A DNA stretch of 64,000 nt, taken from assembly GCA_004369085.1 (NCBI GenBank), contig ML210193.1, forward strand, positions 62,001 through 126,000, read 5' to 3'. Below, in pieces: positions 47,401-60,245 of the stretch; position 1 is the first letter of the stretch, and each line of letters begins with the position of its first letter. The stretch is from Coprinopsis marcescibilis. Taxonomy: Eukaryota; Basidiomycota; Agaricomycetes; Agaricales; Psathyrellaceae. The notes under the pieces were generated by a model, which was not told where the DNA came from, did no database searches, and saw nothing but the letters and a program-made list of their open reading frames with translations. Made by a program: the position numbers and the translations under genes.

Positions 47401-50400
47401 CGTCGGGCTCTGTACCTGGCTTGGCGATGGGTCTCTTGCAAGTCCTTTTCGCGGGCTTGGGAGATGACGCTCTCGTTTTCCTTGCAGGGATCTGGACCAC
47501 GAAAGAGGAGGGGTTGGTTCCACTTCAGCCCCTTGCTCTGCTCCATGCGACCGCTTTTTTGGAAGCTCATGCTCAGGAACAGGATGGAACCGATTTCCAG
47601 ACCATCCTACCCGCTATCCTTGTCGGCCTTCAAAGCACCAATTCTCAGTGCAGATCCGCGGTGTTGGAGTGCATTTCACGGCTGCTCATTATCGCCAACG
47701 GGAAGCTTACTCAAGTGTACAAGTTCGATATCGTCTATGGTCCCAAAAATCGTGAGTGTTGATTTTCTTTGCAACCGCAGAAGGCATGTTCTGATTAAAT
47801 ATGCCAGAAACCCTCCAGTACCTCGATCAAGACGACTTGAAGCAGTACCTCACCGCTTTGTTGGAGCACCGTGATCACTTCGTCAACGACTCGGGTTACC
47901 TTGGCTTGTTTCACGGACAATATCTTGTCAAGAATAGTGGCGATAGGAAGCGAGAATCGGAGTTCGTTTTTTCAACGCGTTCCTTCTGGGGCAGAATCGC
48001 TGACGATATGTCTAGATACCGCAAACGGGTTCTATCATACCTTCTGTCGCACATCAACGCCTTGTCTTCGCAAGATGTGCAGACAGCACTGCTCTGGACT
48101 CTTCGACAAGTCAAAGACAAGGCGAGGCCGCAGATTCTCTTGCCTTCAATTCAGGCTCTGTTTCAGTCGCCTGGTTCTTTCAACAAGGATTTGACGTCGG
48201 CACTCGTCGCTGCATTCGATTCGTCCTCTGCTAGGGACCTCAACGATGCTGAGAAGCCGTTCTGGAAGGTCTATCTCAATTTGTTGCGCCATTACCTTCC
48301 TGCTGGTAAGCAAATTTCTTGTAAACTGGTTCGCCCTCTAATATGCTCTCGATAGGGTCTGCGGAGACACCGGGTCAGGTGCTCAAAGAGAACTTGCAGC
48401 AAGGCTTGTTCCAGAAGTTGGACCAAAACCGAAAGATCGAGCTGTGCGGCGCGCTTCTTGACATTTGTGAAGAGCATCCGGAATCTGTTCGTGACCTTCT
48501 GTGGCTGAACTTATCTAAGATACAGGCTGACTTTTTTTTCCAGCATGTCGTATGCAAAGAAATCCTTGCTGGTGTTCTTCAAGATATCCCCGTCATGGTC
48601 ACTCTGCTTAACTCGCTAGCTCCCATCAATAAGGCTAGTGACCGGGCAGTTAAGAGGGCCAAAACAGCGGAGTAAGTGTTCTGGTTATTCGTAGAAGAAT
48701 CGCGTCTCATCGTTCACGTTTAGAACTGAGCAATTGACGATAGTCAGGCTCACTTATTTCGCGGAAGTTCTGAACACCAGAGGCTTGCCTCTGAACACCA
48801 GAGGCTTGCCTCTGAACACCAGAGGCTTGCCTGGTTCCACCGACCTCATTTCGCATCTCCTTCAGACTCTGAGCGCCGTCGTGCAAAGCATGTCATCGAC
48901 CCAAGCGGACGTTAACTATACTGAACAGTTGCTCATGTCCGCGATCGATAGTGTTGCGGCCCAAGTAACGGTAAGCGGCGTTATTTTATAATGATAGACG
49001 CCATCTAATTAAGAATTAGGAGCGACCGAACCTTTCGCCTAGTGCTATTCGTCTTGATGTTCTTGTGGAATTGATTAGAGGTAAGGCTGCTGGCCTCCGC
49101 TCTATTTTGCGACTTTGCTAACCACTCTTTCTAGTCACCGATAACCCACAAACGTTCCATCAGGCATTGATACTTATGTCGAACTTGACAAGACTTGCGC
49201 CGGATTCCGTCCTCCATAACATCATGCCAGTGTTCACGTTCATGGGTTCCAACGTGTTCCACAGGGACGACGCGTCCAGTTTCAACGTCGTGCAAAAGGT
49301 AATTCTCTACGTCCTGCTACCTTAGTGCTATATTAACGTTTCACAACAGACCATTGATGGCATTGTACCTGTTATGGTTTCAGCTTTGAAAAAATCGTCT
49401 TCGGACCCTCTGCAATTGGCCATTGGCGCCAAAGAATTCCTTCACATCTTCACCGATGCCGCCAACCACATTCCTCGGCATCGTCGAACGAAGTACGTCT
49501 GTTTTCACAGTATGAATGATTCAAGTAACGAACATATATCTAGATTCTTCTCCCATCTTGTTACCGTCCTTGGGCCAGACGACTTCTTAGCACCAGTCTG
49601 CATTCTGTTGGTGGAAAAGATGGCCAACAAGCTCATTCGTCAAACAGAAGAAGAAGCCCGTGCTGCTCTTTCGCTCCCGGTCGCGCTCTTGAACAACTCG
49701 TCACTTGCTACCAGGATTCAGGTAACATATGATTGTCTACCTGACTGATTGTTTCTGACACAGTTTCGAAGGCCATTGTTTCAATTCTCGACGAAGTTGA
49801 TAGGCTGTGTGCCAGAGCGACATCTCCTGACCAACAGATCCCAACCTTCTTGTCTGTTTCAAGGTACTGATAATATCTATATTTCAAAGATCCGTTTTCT
49901 CGTATTGACACCGTGTCGTTGCAGCAGCGAACAAGCGTCTCCCGCCGTAATATGCAGACGTCGGGCACAAGCATTGATCGTATTGACCGGCTGTTCCTTC
50001 AACGCCCCTCTTTCGAACATCGGAGAAGCGCCATTGAATTTGGTCGTGAAAAAGCTGATATCACTGTCGACGGCCAAAACTGCCGATGGAGGAGAGAAGC
50101 TGCTTCAGGATATTTCGACGGCTTCCCAAAGGTCGCTTAACCAAATCCTCTCTGTCATGCCGGCCAATGCGTTCCTCACCGCCATTGCATCCATCGTTGA
50201 AACTGATGACTCCAAGGTAAGGAAGTCCTCAGCCATAGACATTGCTACAGAGTTAACGCCGGGAACAGATCCACGAAGCAAGCCTCGATATACTCAGTCA
50301 GAGGGTGCAGAACATTTCTGCCAAGACAAGGCAGGACACTGCATCGACCATCGCCCAAATTATCTCAAGCTTGAAGCGTATCATCTCTAAGGAGTCGGAT

Positions 50401-52209
50401 GCTTCTCTTTTGTCCTCGGCGCTTCATGCCTTGCAGCTTTTGGCGGCAACTATGGAGTCGCAAGAGCATGGCCCTATCGCTGAATTGGTGCCTCTGGTTT
50501 TGAAAGCTACCTCCAAAGCGGAGGTTGCGGAAGATGCATGGCAGAGCTTACTTCCCATGTCGTACGTCCAGATAAACGAAGACTAACAGAAAGTACCTGC
50601 TGACTTCTTTTCACAGCCGCAATCTTGGGCCTAGAATCATCCCACACTTCCGTTCCATCGTCCAAGAATCTATTGTTGCTCTTTCCGCAGATTCTCGTGC
50701 GTTTTCATCAAGTTTCCAGTGAACAGGCTCTAACGTTAATATGCTCCAGCATCAACTGCCGTCATACACTCGACGTTACAGGGCTTGCTGACATCTATCC
50801 CAACATTCTGGGCTGCTCCGGAGATATTATCCTTGCTTAATCTATACATCGATCAGGCAGCAGGCTCTACAAATTCCTCGATGCTGGGTCTAATCAAGGC
50901 GCTAACCAAGAAGGTCTCCTCAAAGATTCTCTTGGCTACCTTATTGGAGATGTGGCCACCTGTGCAAAATCCCCTGAATCTAGTATGTGGACCGTTTCAT
51001 TCTAGCTTCCTTTCTGACCCGTACACAAAGGATCGGGTGGCGGCATATTTCGAGTTGGTTTTCCGAACCTTGCACAACGCCGACCGTGCCTCAGTTTTGG
51101 AACACATTCGAGCAACTTTCAAGGTGTTTTTGGAGGGTCTTGCTTTCGTCGTTCCTGGACATAAGGTAAGCTCTGAAACGACCGTTTTCATTCTCATCGC
51201 GCTCACAAAATCTCCAGTTGGAAGCCAACGTCATTTCTGCCTTCCGAGAGTTAGTAGTCAAGCTGAACGAAACAGCATTCCGACCTCTCTTCCGTCGCCT
51301 TTACGATTGGGCTTTTGCGACTGAAACAGGTACGGGAATGGTTTACGGCTCCTTCCAAAGCTCAAATCAATTGACTTATATTATTAGCTCAACCGGCAAG
51401 GAAGGTTGTCTTTATCCATCTCTACCTCGGTCTTCAAGATTTCTTTAAGGTAAGATGAAATAAGCGGCATTCTGAAACTTGACATTCACGCTAACCACAT
51501 GCTTCTCTAGGGTCTCATGGGTCCTTACATGTCCTTCTTGCTGAAACCATACGAAGACATCCTGAAGGGGTATTCAAAATTTAACGAAGGAGACCAGCAA
51601 CTCTGGACTGCAACGATCACCAGTCTCCATCGTTCCCTGATTCATGACGAGCGTGGTAAGTGCAAACTCTCGCAGAGGGGTCCTTCCCATCTTGGGTTTT
51701 AATAAATCTCTTTCCCATCGTCTGATTCGAATCTTTCAATAGGCTTCTGGAGAAACGACAAATTGCGTCAGATCTCGTCAACTCTGACAGACCAACTGAC
51801 GGTTGCAGTCAAGTTTAATGTGCCGGAGGAGGATGACGTCCTTCGCGATTGCTTGATTGCGCTTGTGGAAGCGTCCAGCGACGACGTGTTGCTGAAGGCT
51901 ATCAACCTCAACATCTTGATGCATACCCGGTCGGAGGAGGCCAGGCTCCGAATCTACGCCCTCACCTCATCACAAGCCCTTTGGCGCGCGAATGGCCACA
52001 AGCTTATCGGTAAGTCCATAAAATCCCAATGTAATGAAATGAAAGAACACAATTGCCAACACGAGCGTATTTGTAATATAGGTTTCGTCGCTGAGACAGC
52101 GACATTCATTGCTGAATGCAGTGAAGACGAAAATGATGTGGTGGTCAAGGAGTCCCTCAGGTTGAAGAATGCGGTGGAAAGTGTGGCAGGAAAGATCGAC
52201 GAACTGTAA
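44486..52209 (+). CDS. UTP10: U3 snoRNP / t-UTP component UTP10 (HEATR1 homologue)
   Basis: Twenty-nine exons: 44486-44859, 44927-45022, 45083-45383, 45445-45650, 45705-45791, 45851-46109, 46169-46294, 46344-46800, 46852-47081, 47133-47285, 47337-47751, 47808-48305, 48356-48671, 48724-48970, 49020-49080, 49135-49298, 49350-49492, 49544-49721, 49772-49863, 49925-50216, 50269-50561, 50617-50696, 50750-50982, 51031-51165, 51218-51329, 51388-51449, 51511-51655, 51743-52009, 52082-52209; 6150 nt, 2049 residues, as expected. HEAT-repeat scaffold of the small-subunit processome, needed for pre-18S processing and linked to Pol I transcription. Family landmarks: LAEQLAKNAF start, RWGFLIPYKTAAQNVPRV, LDIVVASTHADSNVRAIAVK, PNLSPSAIRLDVLVELIR, VVKLNETAFRPLFRRLYDWA and the C-terminal RSEEARLRIYALTSSQALW. 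The intron at 50983-51030 is 48 nt, so its retention would stay in frame. Confidence 0.97.
48770..48832 (+). repeat. 21-bp perfect tandem triplication inside UTP10
   Basis: Three identical 21-nt units starting CTGAACACC encode LNTRGLP three times in frame (about residues 1189-1209). Confidence 0.98.
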
Positions 52210-52423
52210 AATGTAGGTAGATACAGATGAAGCAGAGTTTTACTTAAATAATAGATAAACGTCGTAAATGTTAAGCAGTGGCCCCAAGAGTGTCGAATGT
52301 GAAGTGGAAAGAGAACAAAGAGGGTGTTGAACGAAGGTGAGGCAAGTGGATGGAAAGGCAAGACGGTTTCTCCCTTTTGCTCTGCGTGTTGCCGCGATTG
52401 GCCATTACCATTACAATGCCCAA

Positions 52424-55400
52424 TTACTCTGGAGGAGTTTCGATGGATATGCACTGAGACAGCAGTTGGAAGATAACAGCGCGTCCACATGCGTTTTTGA
52501 CGAATGGAGTCTGTGTGACACGAACGGATACGAGATGAGGTTAAAGCGATGTACAGTGACCCAGTTGATCGGTAACGCACCTTTAACAGCTCACCAGCAG
52601 TAGGTCGAACAGCGGCTGGCTCGGAGCACAGATGCAAAAACTCGTGGAAGGCGGGAGAGTAGATCTCGGGCTGCGAGACTGAGGGCCAGCGGTCGGCAAA
52701 CAGGTTGGAGTCGGCGAATGGTGGATCGATTTCAGCCATTTCCCACACTGTTGCGCCCAGTGACCAGACATCGACTTTCATCGCATTATACGGCGGGCTG
52801 GTAGTCAGGGGAAGGGTGATGATGAGCATTGGTATATAAACGGTGGTAACGGTGCTTACCTCCGGATCTCCGGTGCTTGCCAGTAGAGAACGCCAGCTGG
52901 CTCAGTTTCCATTGGGTTCGCCTCCGTAACTTGAACCGCACTCGAGAAATCGGCTATAAGGAGGGAAAGGTAGAGATGAGATACGTGCTTTTTGAAATGT
53001 GCATAACACGGGAGAAAATACGTACTGATTTTGAGAACACCATGTTTATTCACCAACAAGTTGTCAGACCGCACATCGCGATGGGCGATAAAATGCTTTT
53101 CCAAATATTCCAATCCGTGCAAGATCTTTAAAAAAAGTGTGTTAGCCTGCCAATGAAAAGATATAGAGGGTAGGACGACGTACATCACTGGCAAACCTAG
53201 CCATCATCCGGTCCTGGAGCATTAGACCTTGGTCAACAAGGGACAACACGTCCGCCAAGCTCCGTTCCATTAATTCCATCCTTATCCATAGGGTATCTTC
53301 TAAGAAATCCATATACAAACCATCCAGGCCAATAATGTTCTCATGTCCCAACCCCTTCATCAGACTCAGTTCGTGCTGCAGATCCTCGAGTTTGGGTGAG
53401 CCAGTAGGGACAATGGTGACACTCTTGATCGCCACCAGCACCGTCCGCCCGTTGTTAAAGTCGTCGATGTCCTTGGCCTTGACGAGCGGGGGCAGTCGCA
53501 GCTTGTGTGCATCACGCTCTGTAAGACGCGCGCTAAAGACAGAGCCGCTCTCGCCCTCGGCGATCTCCTTGAGGTCGACATAGTGGTCGCGTGGGTCGAC
53601 GCCCTCGTCGATGTACTCGATGAGCGGCTGCAGGACCTTGGAGAGCCACCCGCCATATCGCTCGTAGGGAGAGTGCGGGGTGCCGGTAGGGAACCCGGCG
53701 GAGAGACCACCAGGGGTCACCTCGTCGATAACGATCGTTGGCCGGTTGGCCCCTGGCGAAGGCGCAGTGATGATCTGGTGCGGCACGATTAGGTGCGTCG
53801 TGTTCTCGTCGTCGTCCTCCTCCTCTTCCAGTTCGTCGATATCATATGGCGGGACCTCGGGGTACTCTTTGGAGAGTGGCTGCGCAGGCGAGAACGAGGT
53901 TTGGTGGGGTGATGGCGAGGATTCAAGGTAGTAGTTGAGAGGTGAAGAGAGGGAATAGGCGGTATCGGGGGTGGAGTAGTAGTCTTGCGTTTGTGAGGTT
54001 GAGCCTGAGCCCATGCTTTCCTCGCTGCCGCTCCCGACAGAGGAGCTGAGTGGGGAAGGCGTAGGTCCCAGTTCGATTGGTTGCGGCCGGTGCGGCTGCA
54101 TCGAATGCGGTATACTCGGAGTCGGGGGTAGTGAGCTGGGCGATTGCGCAATGACGTGCGCGGCGGTCCGTCGAACGACAGACGCTTTGCGAACTATGGT
54201 GGTGGTAATAGTCGAAGTGCTGCTTCGGCTCGAATCGCGGTTTGGGCGGGCAGTATTGACGCTGAGGCGATTGATATCATCAGGCATGATGGAATGCCGG
54301 AGATAATCATCGTCTTCGTCTTCCTCCTCATCGCGGTGCAGCTCCTCCCTCGATCGTTCTGTTCTCAGCTTCCTCTCCGTGGCCATCCTCTCTTCCTCCG
54401 GTGTGAATGGTAGTGTTGGCGAAAAGCTATCATTGAGAGCCGCCGAGTATGGAGCAGGCGCGTTGGTTCCGCTCGTATTCGGCTGTACCAGCATACCCTC
54501 CAGCTCCGACCAAAGCGGAGAGTTGTTTGCCTGGCCTCCGACCCAAGGCGGGGAGAGCGCATACTGCGCACTGTCAGGTTCGTCTTGCTCTGGTAGGGTC
54601 TCTCGGGTAGCCACTATAGGGGGAAGCGGCCTTGACGGAGGGGGCCTTGGCGGCTTTCCTTGTAGTGAAAGCGTTTGAGGCGGACGCGCGGAGAGGGCAG
54701 GCGCGGTACCGGTTGGAGGCGCCGACTGAGGGCTTGTGGGAGGATTCAACTTGAGTTTTTCTTCAAGATCACTTGAGATCCCGGATAGCAACGCGCCCGC
54801 CCAGCTGGACAGGTCTGAGCTGTCGGTACGCGAGTGTAAAGACAGCCTGGGAGGGAGGGCACCGGTTCGTTTACCAGGCCGAGCCGCGGAACTTTCCAAC
54901 GTCGTGGCCTGCACTCCGGCTTGAGATGGACCAAGCCCGTTGGCAATGGTAGAAGTTGCGCCATTGTCCCCGGCCAACCGAGATGGTGTCGCTGCTGATA
55001 CTGAAGTCAGGTTGGGTTGGCTTCCATAATACCGCTTGGAGGATGCGGCAGATTCGTTACGAGTGTGGCCGTTGAGGAGTGATGGGGCATGTGATGTATA
55101 TGATTGAGAAATGGAGCTGTTGTTGGAATGTATGGGGTTTCGTGGAGGGGGCGAGCCACCGTTCGAGAAGGGCCCGGTCCTGAAGCTTTGGTGATTATCT
55201 TCGCTTCCTAGTGCGCTGCTAGAGTGCGAATCTGACGAATAGGAAACAGACAACTGGGGGGTATGCTGCCGGAGGGATTGATCTTGTGACGCAGTTGCCC
55301 GAATGCTTTTGATGTTGCTGATACTGCTGGCCTGGCTAGAATGCAGTGATGCAGTTGAAACAGAGGTACTTGATGACATTGCATAGGGGATCGAAGGCCT

Positions 55401-56291
55401 TTGCTGTGTTACACTGCTTCTCAACGATGTGTCGGACACTTGTCTGGGAAGAGAGGATGTGCGAGGTACAGGCTGGGTGATGAGTGAGCTGGCTGCAGGT
55501 GTGCCAGACTGGTTGGGGAGGTATGGGTGTCGAATTGAGGGCGATGGCGGCCGTGTATTCAGCAGATATTGCGAATTTGGTGATCGTGAGCCAACAGCGC
55601 GACGGGTCTGGATCGCAATAATCTCATCGTCTGTGAAGCCCGCTTGAGACAGAGCGGTAGACCACGTTGGAGGAAGCCCCACGAGTCTGACCAGATTATC
55701 AGTAATTTTGAACTGGTGTAGAACCATTCTCTTACCCATCGTCAACATGGATATTGTGCTATTAGAACGCAGCTAGTTAGCAATACGAGCAGGTACTACA
55801 GCAATACGATGCACCTGAAAGTTAAACGGCATAGAAATCGAGCCATCTTCCTGTGGTGGTCCAGCATCCAGCTCGTCTGCGGTCCCTGCACGACTTGGTG
55901 GCGACTTTGGGCTCCGTCTGCCTATCCTAAGGAACGATGTCAATCTCTCCTTCCCTCTTGACTGCGGCCTGCTCTTTGATTCTCCCTGTGTCGACATTGC
56001 TCCTGAAGCAACTGAAGATGCGAGCGACATGGTTGACTGGTTAGGATCAGGCGATGTTTGTGATGTGTACATGTTGTGTCTTGGTGATAGCGGGGAATTT
56101 GGCGGGAGAGAGAAAGCGTCTGGTGAAAGCGAGGCCATGGATCTATTTCTGAGATAATAGTCGTCCTTTGGAGGTGGTGGTGGTGGCTTCCCATTTCCTT
56201 CTCTTGAGCCAAATTTAAAAGCCTTGAGGGTGGAAAAACGAGAGCTGAAATTGGACTGGAGAGGGGCAGACGCGCTGGTTCCACTTGCCAT
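52424..56291 (-). CDS. CRIB-domain PAK/STE20-like kinase with altered catalytic motifs
   Basis: Seven exons: 55815-56291, 55736-55758, 53184-55686, 53026-53125, 52860-52953, 52581-52797, 52424-52510; 3501 nt, 1166 residues. N terminus Ser/Pro-rich with PPPPPP; CRIB/PBD at about 153-175 (ISMPFNFQ-HNIHVDDG-LVGLPPTW), the site that binds Cdc42/Rac-GTP, with its middle encoded by a 23-nt exon. A long disordered linker follows. Kinase domain about 880 to the end: glycine loop IAEGESGSVF, VAIK Lys about 921, catalytic loop HRDVRSDN (1016-1023, Arg in place of the usual Lys), TDFSSAV instead of DFG (1036-1038), YWQAPEIR and VDVWSLGATVWEMAE. Asp of HRD and of DFx are kept, so activity is possible but not assured. 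There is a roughly 20-residue insertion between the glycine loop and VAIK. Ends TPFVKNACGRAV...ETPPE, 215 bp from the UTP10 end. Confidence 0.9.
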
Positions 56292-59200
56292 GGAGATAGT
56301 TTCGCGCAGCTAACAGAGCATTAGGTGTAGGAGAAGTCTTGAGAAGTACTCGGTCGTCGAGGAGGCAGGTTGTAAGGACTAGGTTGGCCGCTGGTCACTC
56401 TCGTCGTAGTTTCTGGTTGATGTTGCTGATCCGGACCTCACGCGGCCGTGGCCCAGTTTGTCGTTGCTTTCCAGAGTTCTTAACAACCGTTGTTATCAAA
56501 TTCTAACTGTAAAACATTTCTTGTCTGTCTAGACTCTATACATATACACCGACTGAGTGAGACCGAAAGAGTAGGACAAAAAGTGCAATTTCAGCAACCA
56601 AGTTCCGATGTTCACGAGAGCAATCAGATTTCGCGCTCTCTTCCTGAAAGAACGCATGGTCCGGATGCCTAACATTTCCCGCACTGGTAAAGAACATCAT
56701 ATCTATTGAACTAAGGAGGACCTACCGCCCACCTTTGCGGCGACGAAGTGATGCTATAATCGAAAGCCTATCAATAGAACGGGGGATTTCTGGAACGTAA
56801 ATAGAGGACATGCCTTCTGCTCGAGTCATCCACGAGACATAAGATAGATGATCCACATGCGAGGTTTCCGCGACATTGCCCGCTTCCGATCATCCCCTCG
56901 AAAACCTTTGCAACGTGCAATATCATCGCTTCGTTCTTGGAACAGGACAGCGACGGTGGCTCCAGGGATCTCCCGTGAAAGTACGAGGTTTCTTAGGTAC
57001 TTATCTTTCGGATTCCCATCGTAGGATGGCCGTGCCAAGCTGGGTGTTACTACTCGATCTTCGGTGCTTCTGGGATGGTATTATTAAGGGCTTCCAGCAT
57101 CGATAGAGGAACTGGAGGCACATCCGGGCTTCGGTTATATCGCCAGCATCATTGGTGACGTCCAGACTTGGATGTCAATGACGAAAAGGTTAGGGGTGAG
57201 ATGGGTGATAGCGGAGCTTTTAGCAAAGTGTACATTCGCCACAGAGATACTTAGGAGACTGGGAATGTTTCCTAAATGTGGACGTCCATATCGAAAATCC
57301 TGAATGTGACCTTTTATCCTTCCTTTCCGGCCCCTGGCGCGGTCCGTCCAGAACAGTGTGTGCGCCGCGAGCGCCTATCAGTGATAGACTGACATATGTT
57401 CTTTGACAGTCTGAACTTGGCAATGTGTATCAGTAAGAGGTTTATTTCGCCCGCTTATGCTATCCAGTGAACACAAGTGCACGTTTAAAGCAAGATGGCT
57501 GCTTCCACACCTGGCGAAATTCATTTCCGTCAGTCTTTGTTTCGATGTCGACTCGGATATGCCTTCAAACGTCAAACGCCACCCTTGATTCGACGGAGAT
57601 CTTCTTAGCCACGATGTTCGTCAAGGGTTTTGTTCAGAGAACTGGAGGTTTAACGTCGAGGACAAAGTATGAGATCAAGGCTGACGCTACATCCTCGTAA
57701 TAGCAACAAGCAACCGGAGAAGTCCGTGCATCGCGTGCGCAGTATTTGATCACACACACCGTGTTCAACTGCATTCAGCGTTCTCTGCTCCCACCCACAC
57801 CGTCTCCGCTCAATAAATCTCGTCAAATGAGATTTGCATCTAGTAAAACACGGAAGGTAAGTATTGTATTGCATCAGCGGTAAAATGTCACTGATTGTGC
57901 GGCTAGTAGGTACCCACAAACCCAAGCCGTCGGCCTTGACTGTTCCCTAACTCGTTTCAACAGCTCATTTGTAGGGACGCGTTTTAATCTGTCACCCACC
58001 AATACTCTCTGCTTGCTTCAGAAGTGGTTATCTGGCTGCCCTACACACGATCTCCGAAAATAAACGAATCTAAACGACGGAACGGCCAACTTACTCAGGA
58101 CCAAGCCACACATTAGAAGATATCTATCTCTGATTCTGAAGCAGGTCTTCTTTAGCCCCTTCAAACCTTGGCAACAACACCATTTTCGTCTAGCTATATT
58201 CTCATTCGACGGAATCGGGCTTTCCTAGCTGGAGTTTGAAGGCTGGAATTCGCTTTGGCGTTGGACAAGAGTCTGGTGTTTCTGTGGACCCGAAACACGG
58301 CTCAAACCTTTGCACTGTTTCTGAGATCTAGTGCACACAGTTCAAACTAGGGGATTCTGCCTCATTTCGATATACATGTCCCTCCGTCAACTGCTGCGCG
58401 TTATGTCACTGGCCCACCCGCCTTATCTTGGGCGTTCTAGATATTTCTATTATCTATCTGGTGGCTCATGTTATTAGGCTCCGTGTACAACGAAGGAGTG
58501 AGGCAGGTCACGGTTCTTTTGTCAGGAGCCGTAGCCGCCCACCAGGTTGGCCCCATCCATTGGTGGCGTTGTTCGTCCTCGGTCTTTATGTCCTGCGGTG
58601 TACAATTTGTCCCCCGGACGCCCTGTTCAGCGGGCTCGAGAGATCTAGGGTCCCCCTCGCCTGTCCTCGCTTGAGGGTGCTGCAGACTCGCTGGTGCCCA
58701 CGCTTGAAAGATACCTCCCCGGATGCTACACACAGTACATCGCGTGCTCAAGCCTGAGATTCAGTGGCGTTTTATGTGGGCGAGATAACTAATGAAGAAA
58801 TAGACGTCGGTATGTATGTATTAAAATTTACTTCCGCTGCCAGGATGAAAAGGTGAGTTGTATTGCCTTGTCTGAGTTGATTTAGCTGCTTACATCCGTC
58901 TCTGGAGGAAATAGACTTTGGAAAGGACCCTGAGGACGCTGAACATTCTGGAAAGTCCATGCATTTGCGCGAACGTGTTTGTTAAGACGCGGGTTTAAAT
59001 TTCATATCGATGTGAGTGTCTGGTTCCGATTTGGGTTGGGGAGACAGTCAGCGAATAAGCGGTGTCCCAACTGCCTCGAGTTGCATCAAGTCCTCGACTC
59101 GTTCGGCTGCACATTGCTTGCGAAGACCTAATAATTCCAGTACATATGATTTCGCGCGGCAAGTCAACACAATCCTAACTAAACGAGGGTTTGACTGATG

Positions 59201-60210
59201 TGACTCAATTTAGGCTCCTGTTAGGACGTTTGTCCCTACGGCTTGCTATTCTTGTAGAGGTCTTGCCGCAATCTTCCCAAGGTTATGTACTTGCGTGACT
59301 TGAAATCAACGCCGCAAAACCTGCATCGTTGCGGGAATTTGTTGGCGCCCTGTTGAGGTTTATCGTTTTGTGACACACGTCTTGGCCTTGACCGGGTTTG
59401 TGACAGATCCAGATTCGGGATTCTTGACCCATACCTCATCCTGAGTCATTGGAATGTATTGTAAAGGGTAAGTGTGGATGGTATTCCACCAGGTTGGGAC
59501 TGAATAACGTATCCTTTAGGTGCCATCCATGTCATACTCAATTCTTTATCGATAAGCGGTTTAAGCTGCCGTCTTCAAAGGACCAGATTCAAGACTTGGA
59601 TAGCGTAACCGCCAAATTGCAAACATGTCACTGGTGGAGAGAGAACAGTGATGTGCATTTCGATTTGATGAGAAAGGACCGCGGGAATGTGGCAGCAGGC
59701 ACAAGGGGTTTAGCTTGAATTGTAAAAGGATGGCAATGCCCATGAATCTCGTTCATCCGACGGTGATACCCGTTGGGGCGTTACAAGTTGGGGAAGGACA
59801 CTCGCCTTTTTCTAGCGTGGCACACTTTCCGTATCCCTGATACACTTGCTTGACTCAACTTTTCCGAACAACAGATATCTGTATTTGCCAGATCCGGACG
59901 CTGAACGCAGGCACCCCGTTTCAGTGCGGATACGTACAATGTGGCTGGTGCTGCGAGTCCCCGTCACCGTCTCAACAAGTAACACGGTCCAGGTGTGCTT
60001 CATTTTCCCAGTGATCACCACTAAAAGCAGGTCGATTGCTTTCGGTGCCACCAAGACGGAGAGATGGAGAAGGGCGCGTGTTCTAATTTAAGAACCCCCT
60101 CCCCACATCAATATCGACAAATCGGAAAGGTAGGCGGATGTATTTCTTGAGAGCGTATCAATGCTCCACTCTTAATTTATTGGGCTTACATCGGAGAAGA
60201 TAGTTTGTCT

Positions 60211-60245
60211 GGGTTGGGTGGCACTCCTTCAAAGCCACCCAACCC
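60211..60245. repeat. Perfect 12-bp inverted repeat, 11-nt loop
   Basis: GGGTTGGGTGGC at 60211-60222 and its exact reverse complement at 60234-60245 can form a GC-rich hairpin outside any supported gene. Confidence 0.92.

Noticed and set aside
49722..49771. Apparent frameshift between UTP10 exons 18 and 19
   Set aside because: Using the acceptor TTTCGAAG at 49771 instead of the earlier ACACAG restores the frame, and the full gene totals exactly 2049 codons plus stop.
49749..50390. Open frame of 213 codons in UTP10
   Set aside because: It runs through introns; only the part from 49925 to 50216 is the true UTP10 frame.
50983..51030. Possible coding continuation instead of an intron in UTP10
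   Set aside because: The 48-nt piece is open in frame, but GTATGT and ACAAAG ends and the family's spacing favour an intron; retention remains possible.
55687..55748. Met start for the kinase inside the CRIB region
   Set aside because: The sequence there is intron; true CRIB residues come from the exons at 55815-56291 and 55736-55758.
58428..58757. Overlapping frames over 100 codons on both strands
   Set aside because: Both strands are open over the same bases with no domain, start or splice support.
59449..60091. Possible HNH-like gene remnant (CHPCHTQFF, RYLYLPDPDAERR)
   Set aside because: Only faint resemblance; catalytic His-Asn-His could not be placed and the pieces do not join in phase.
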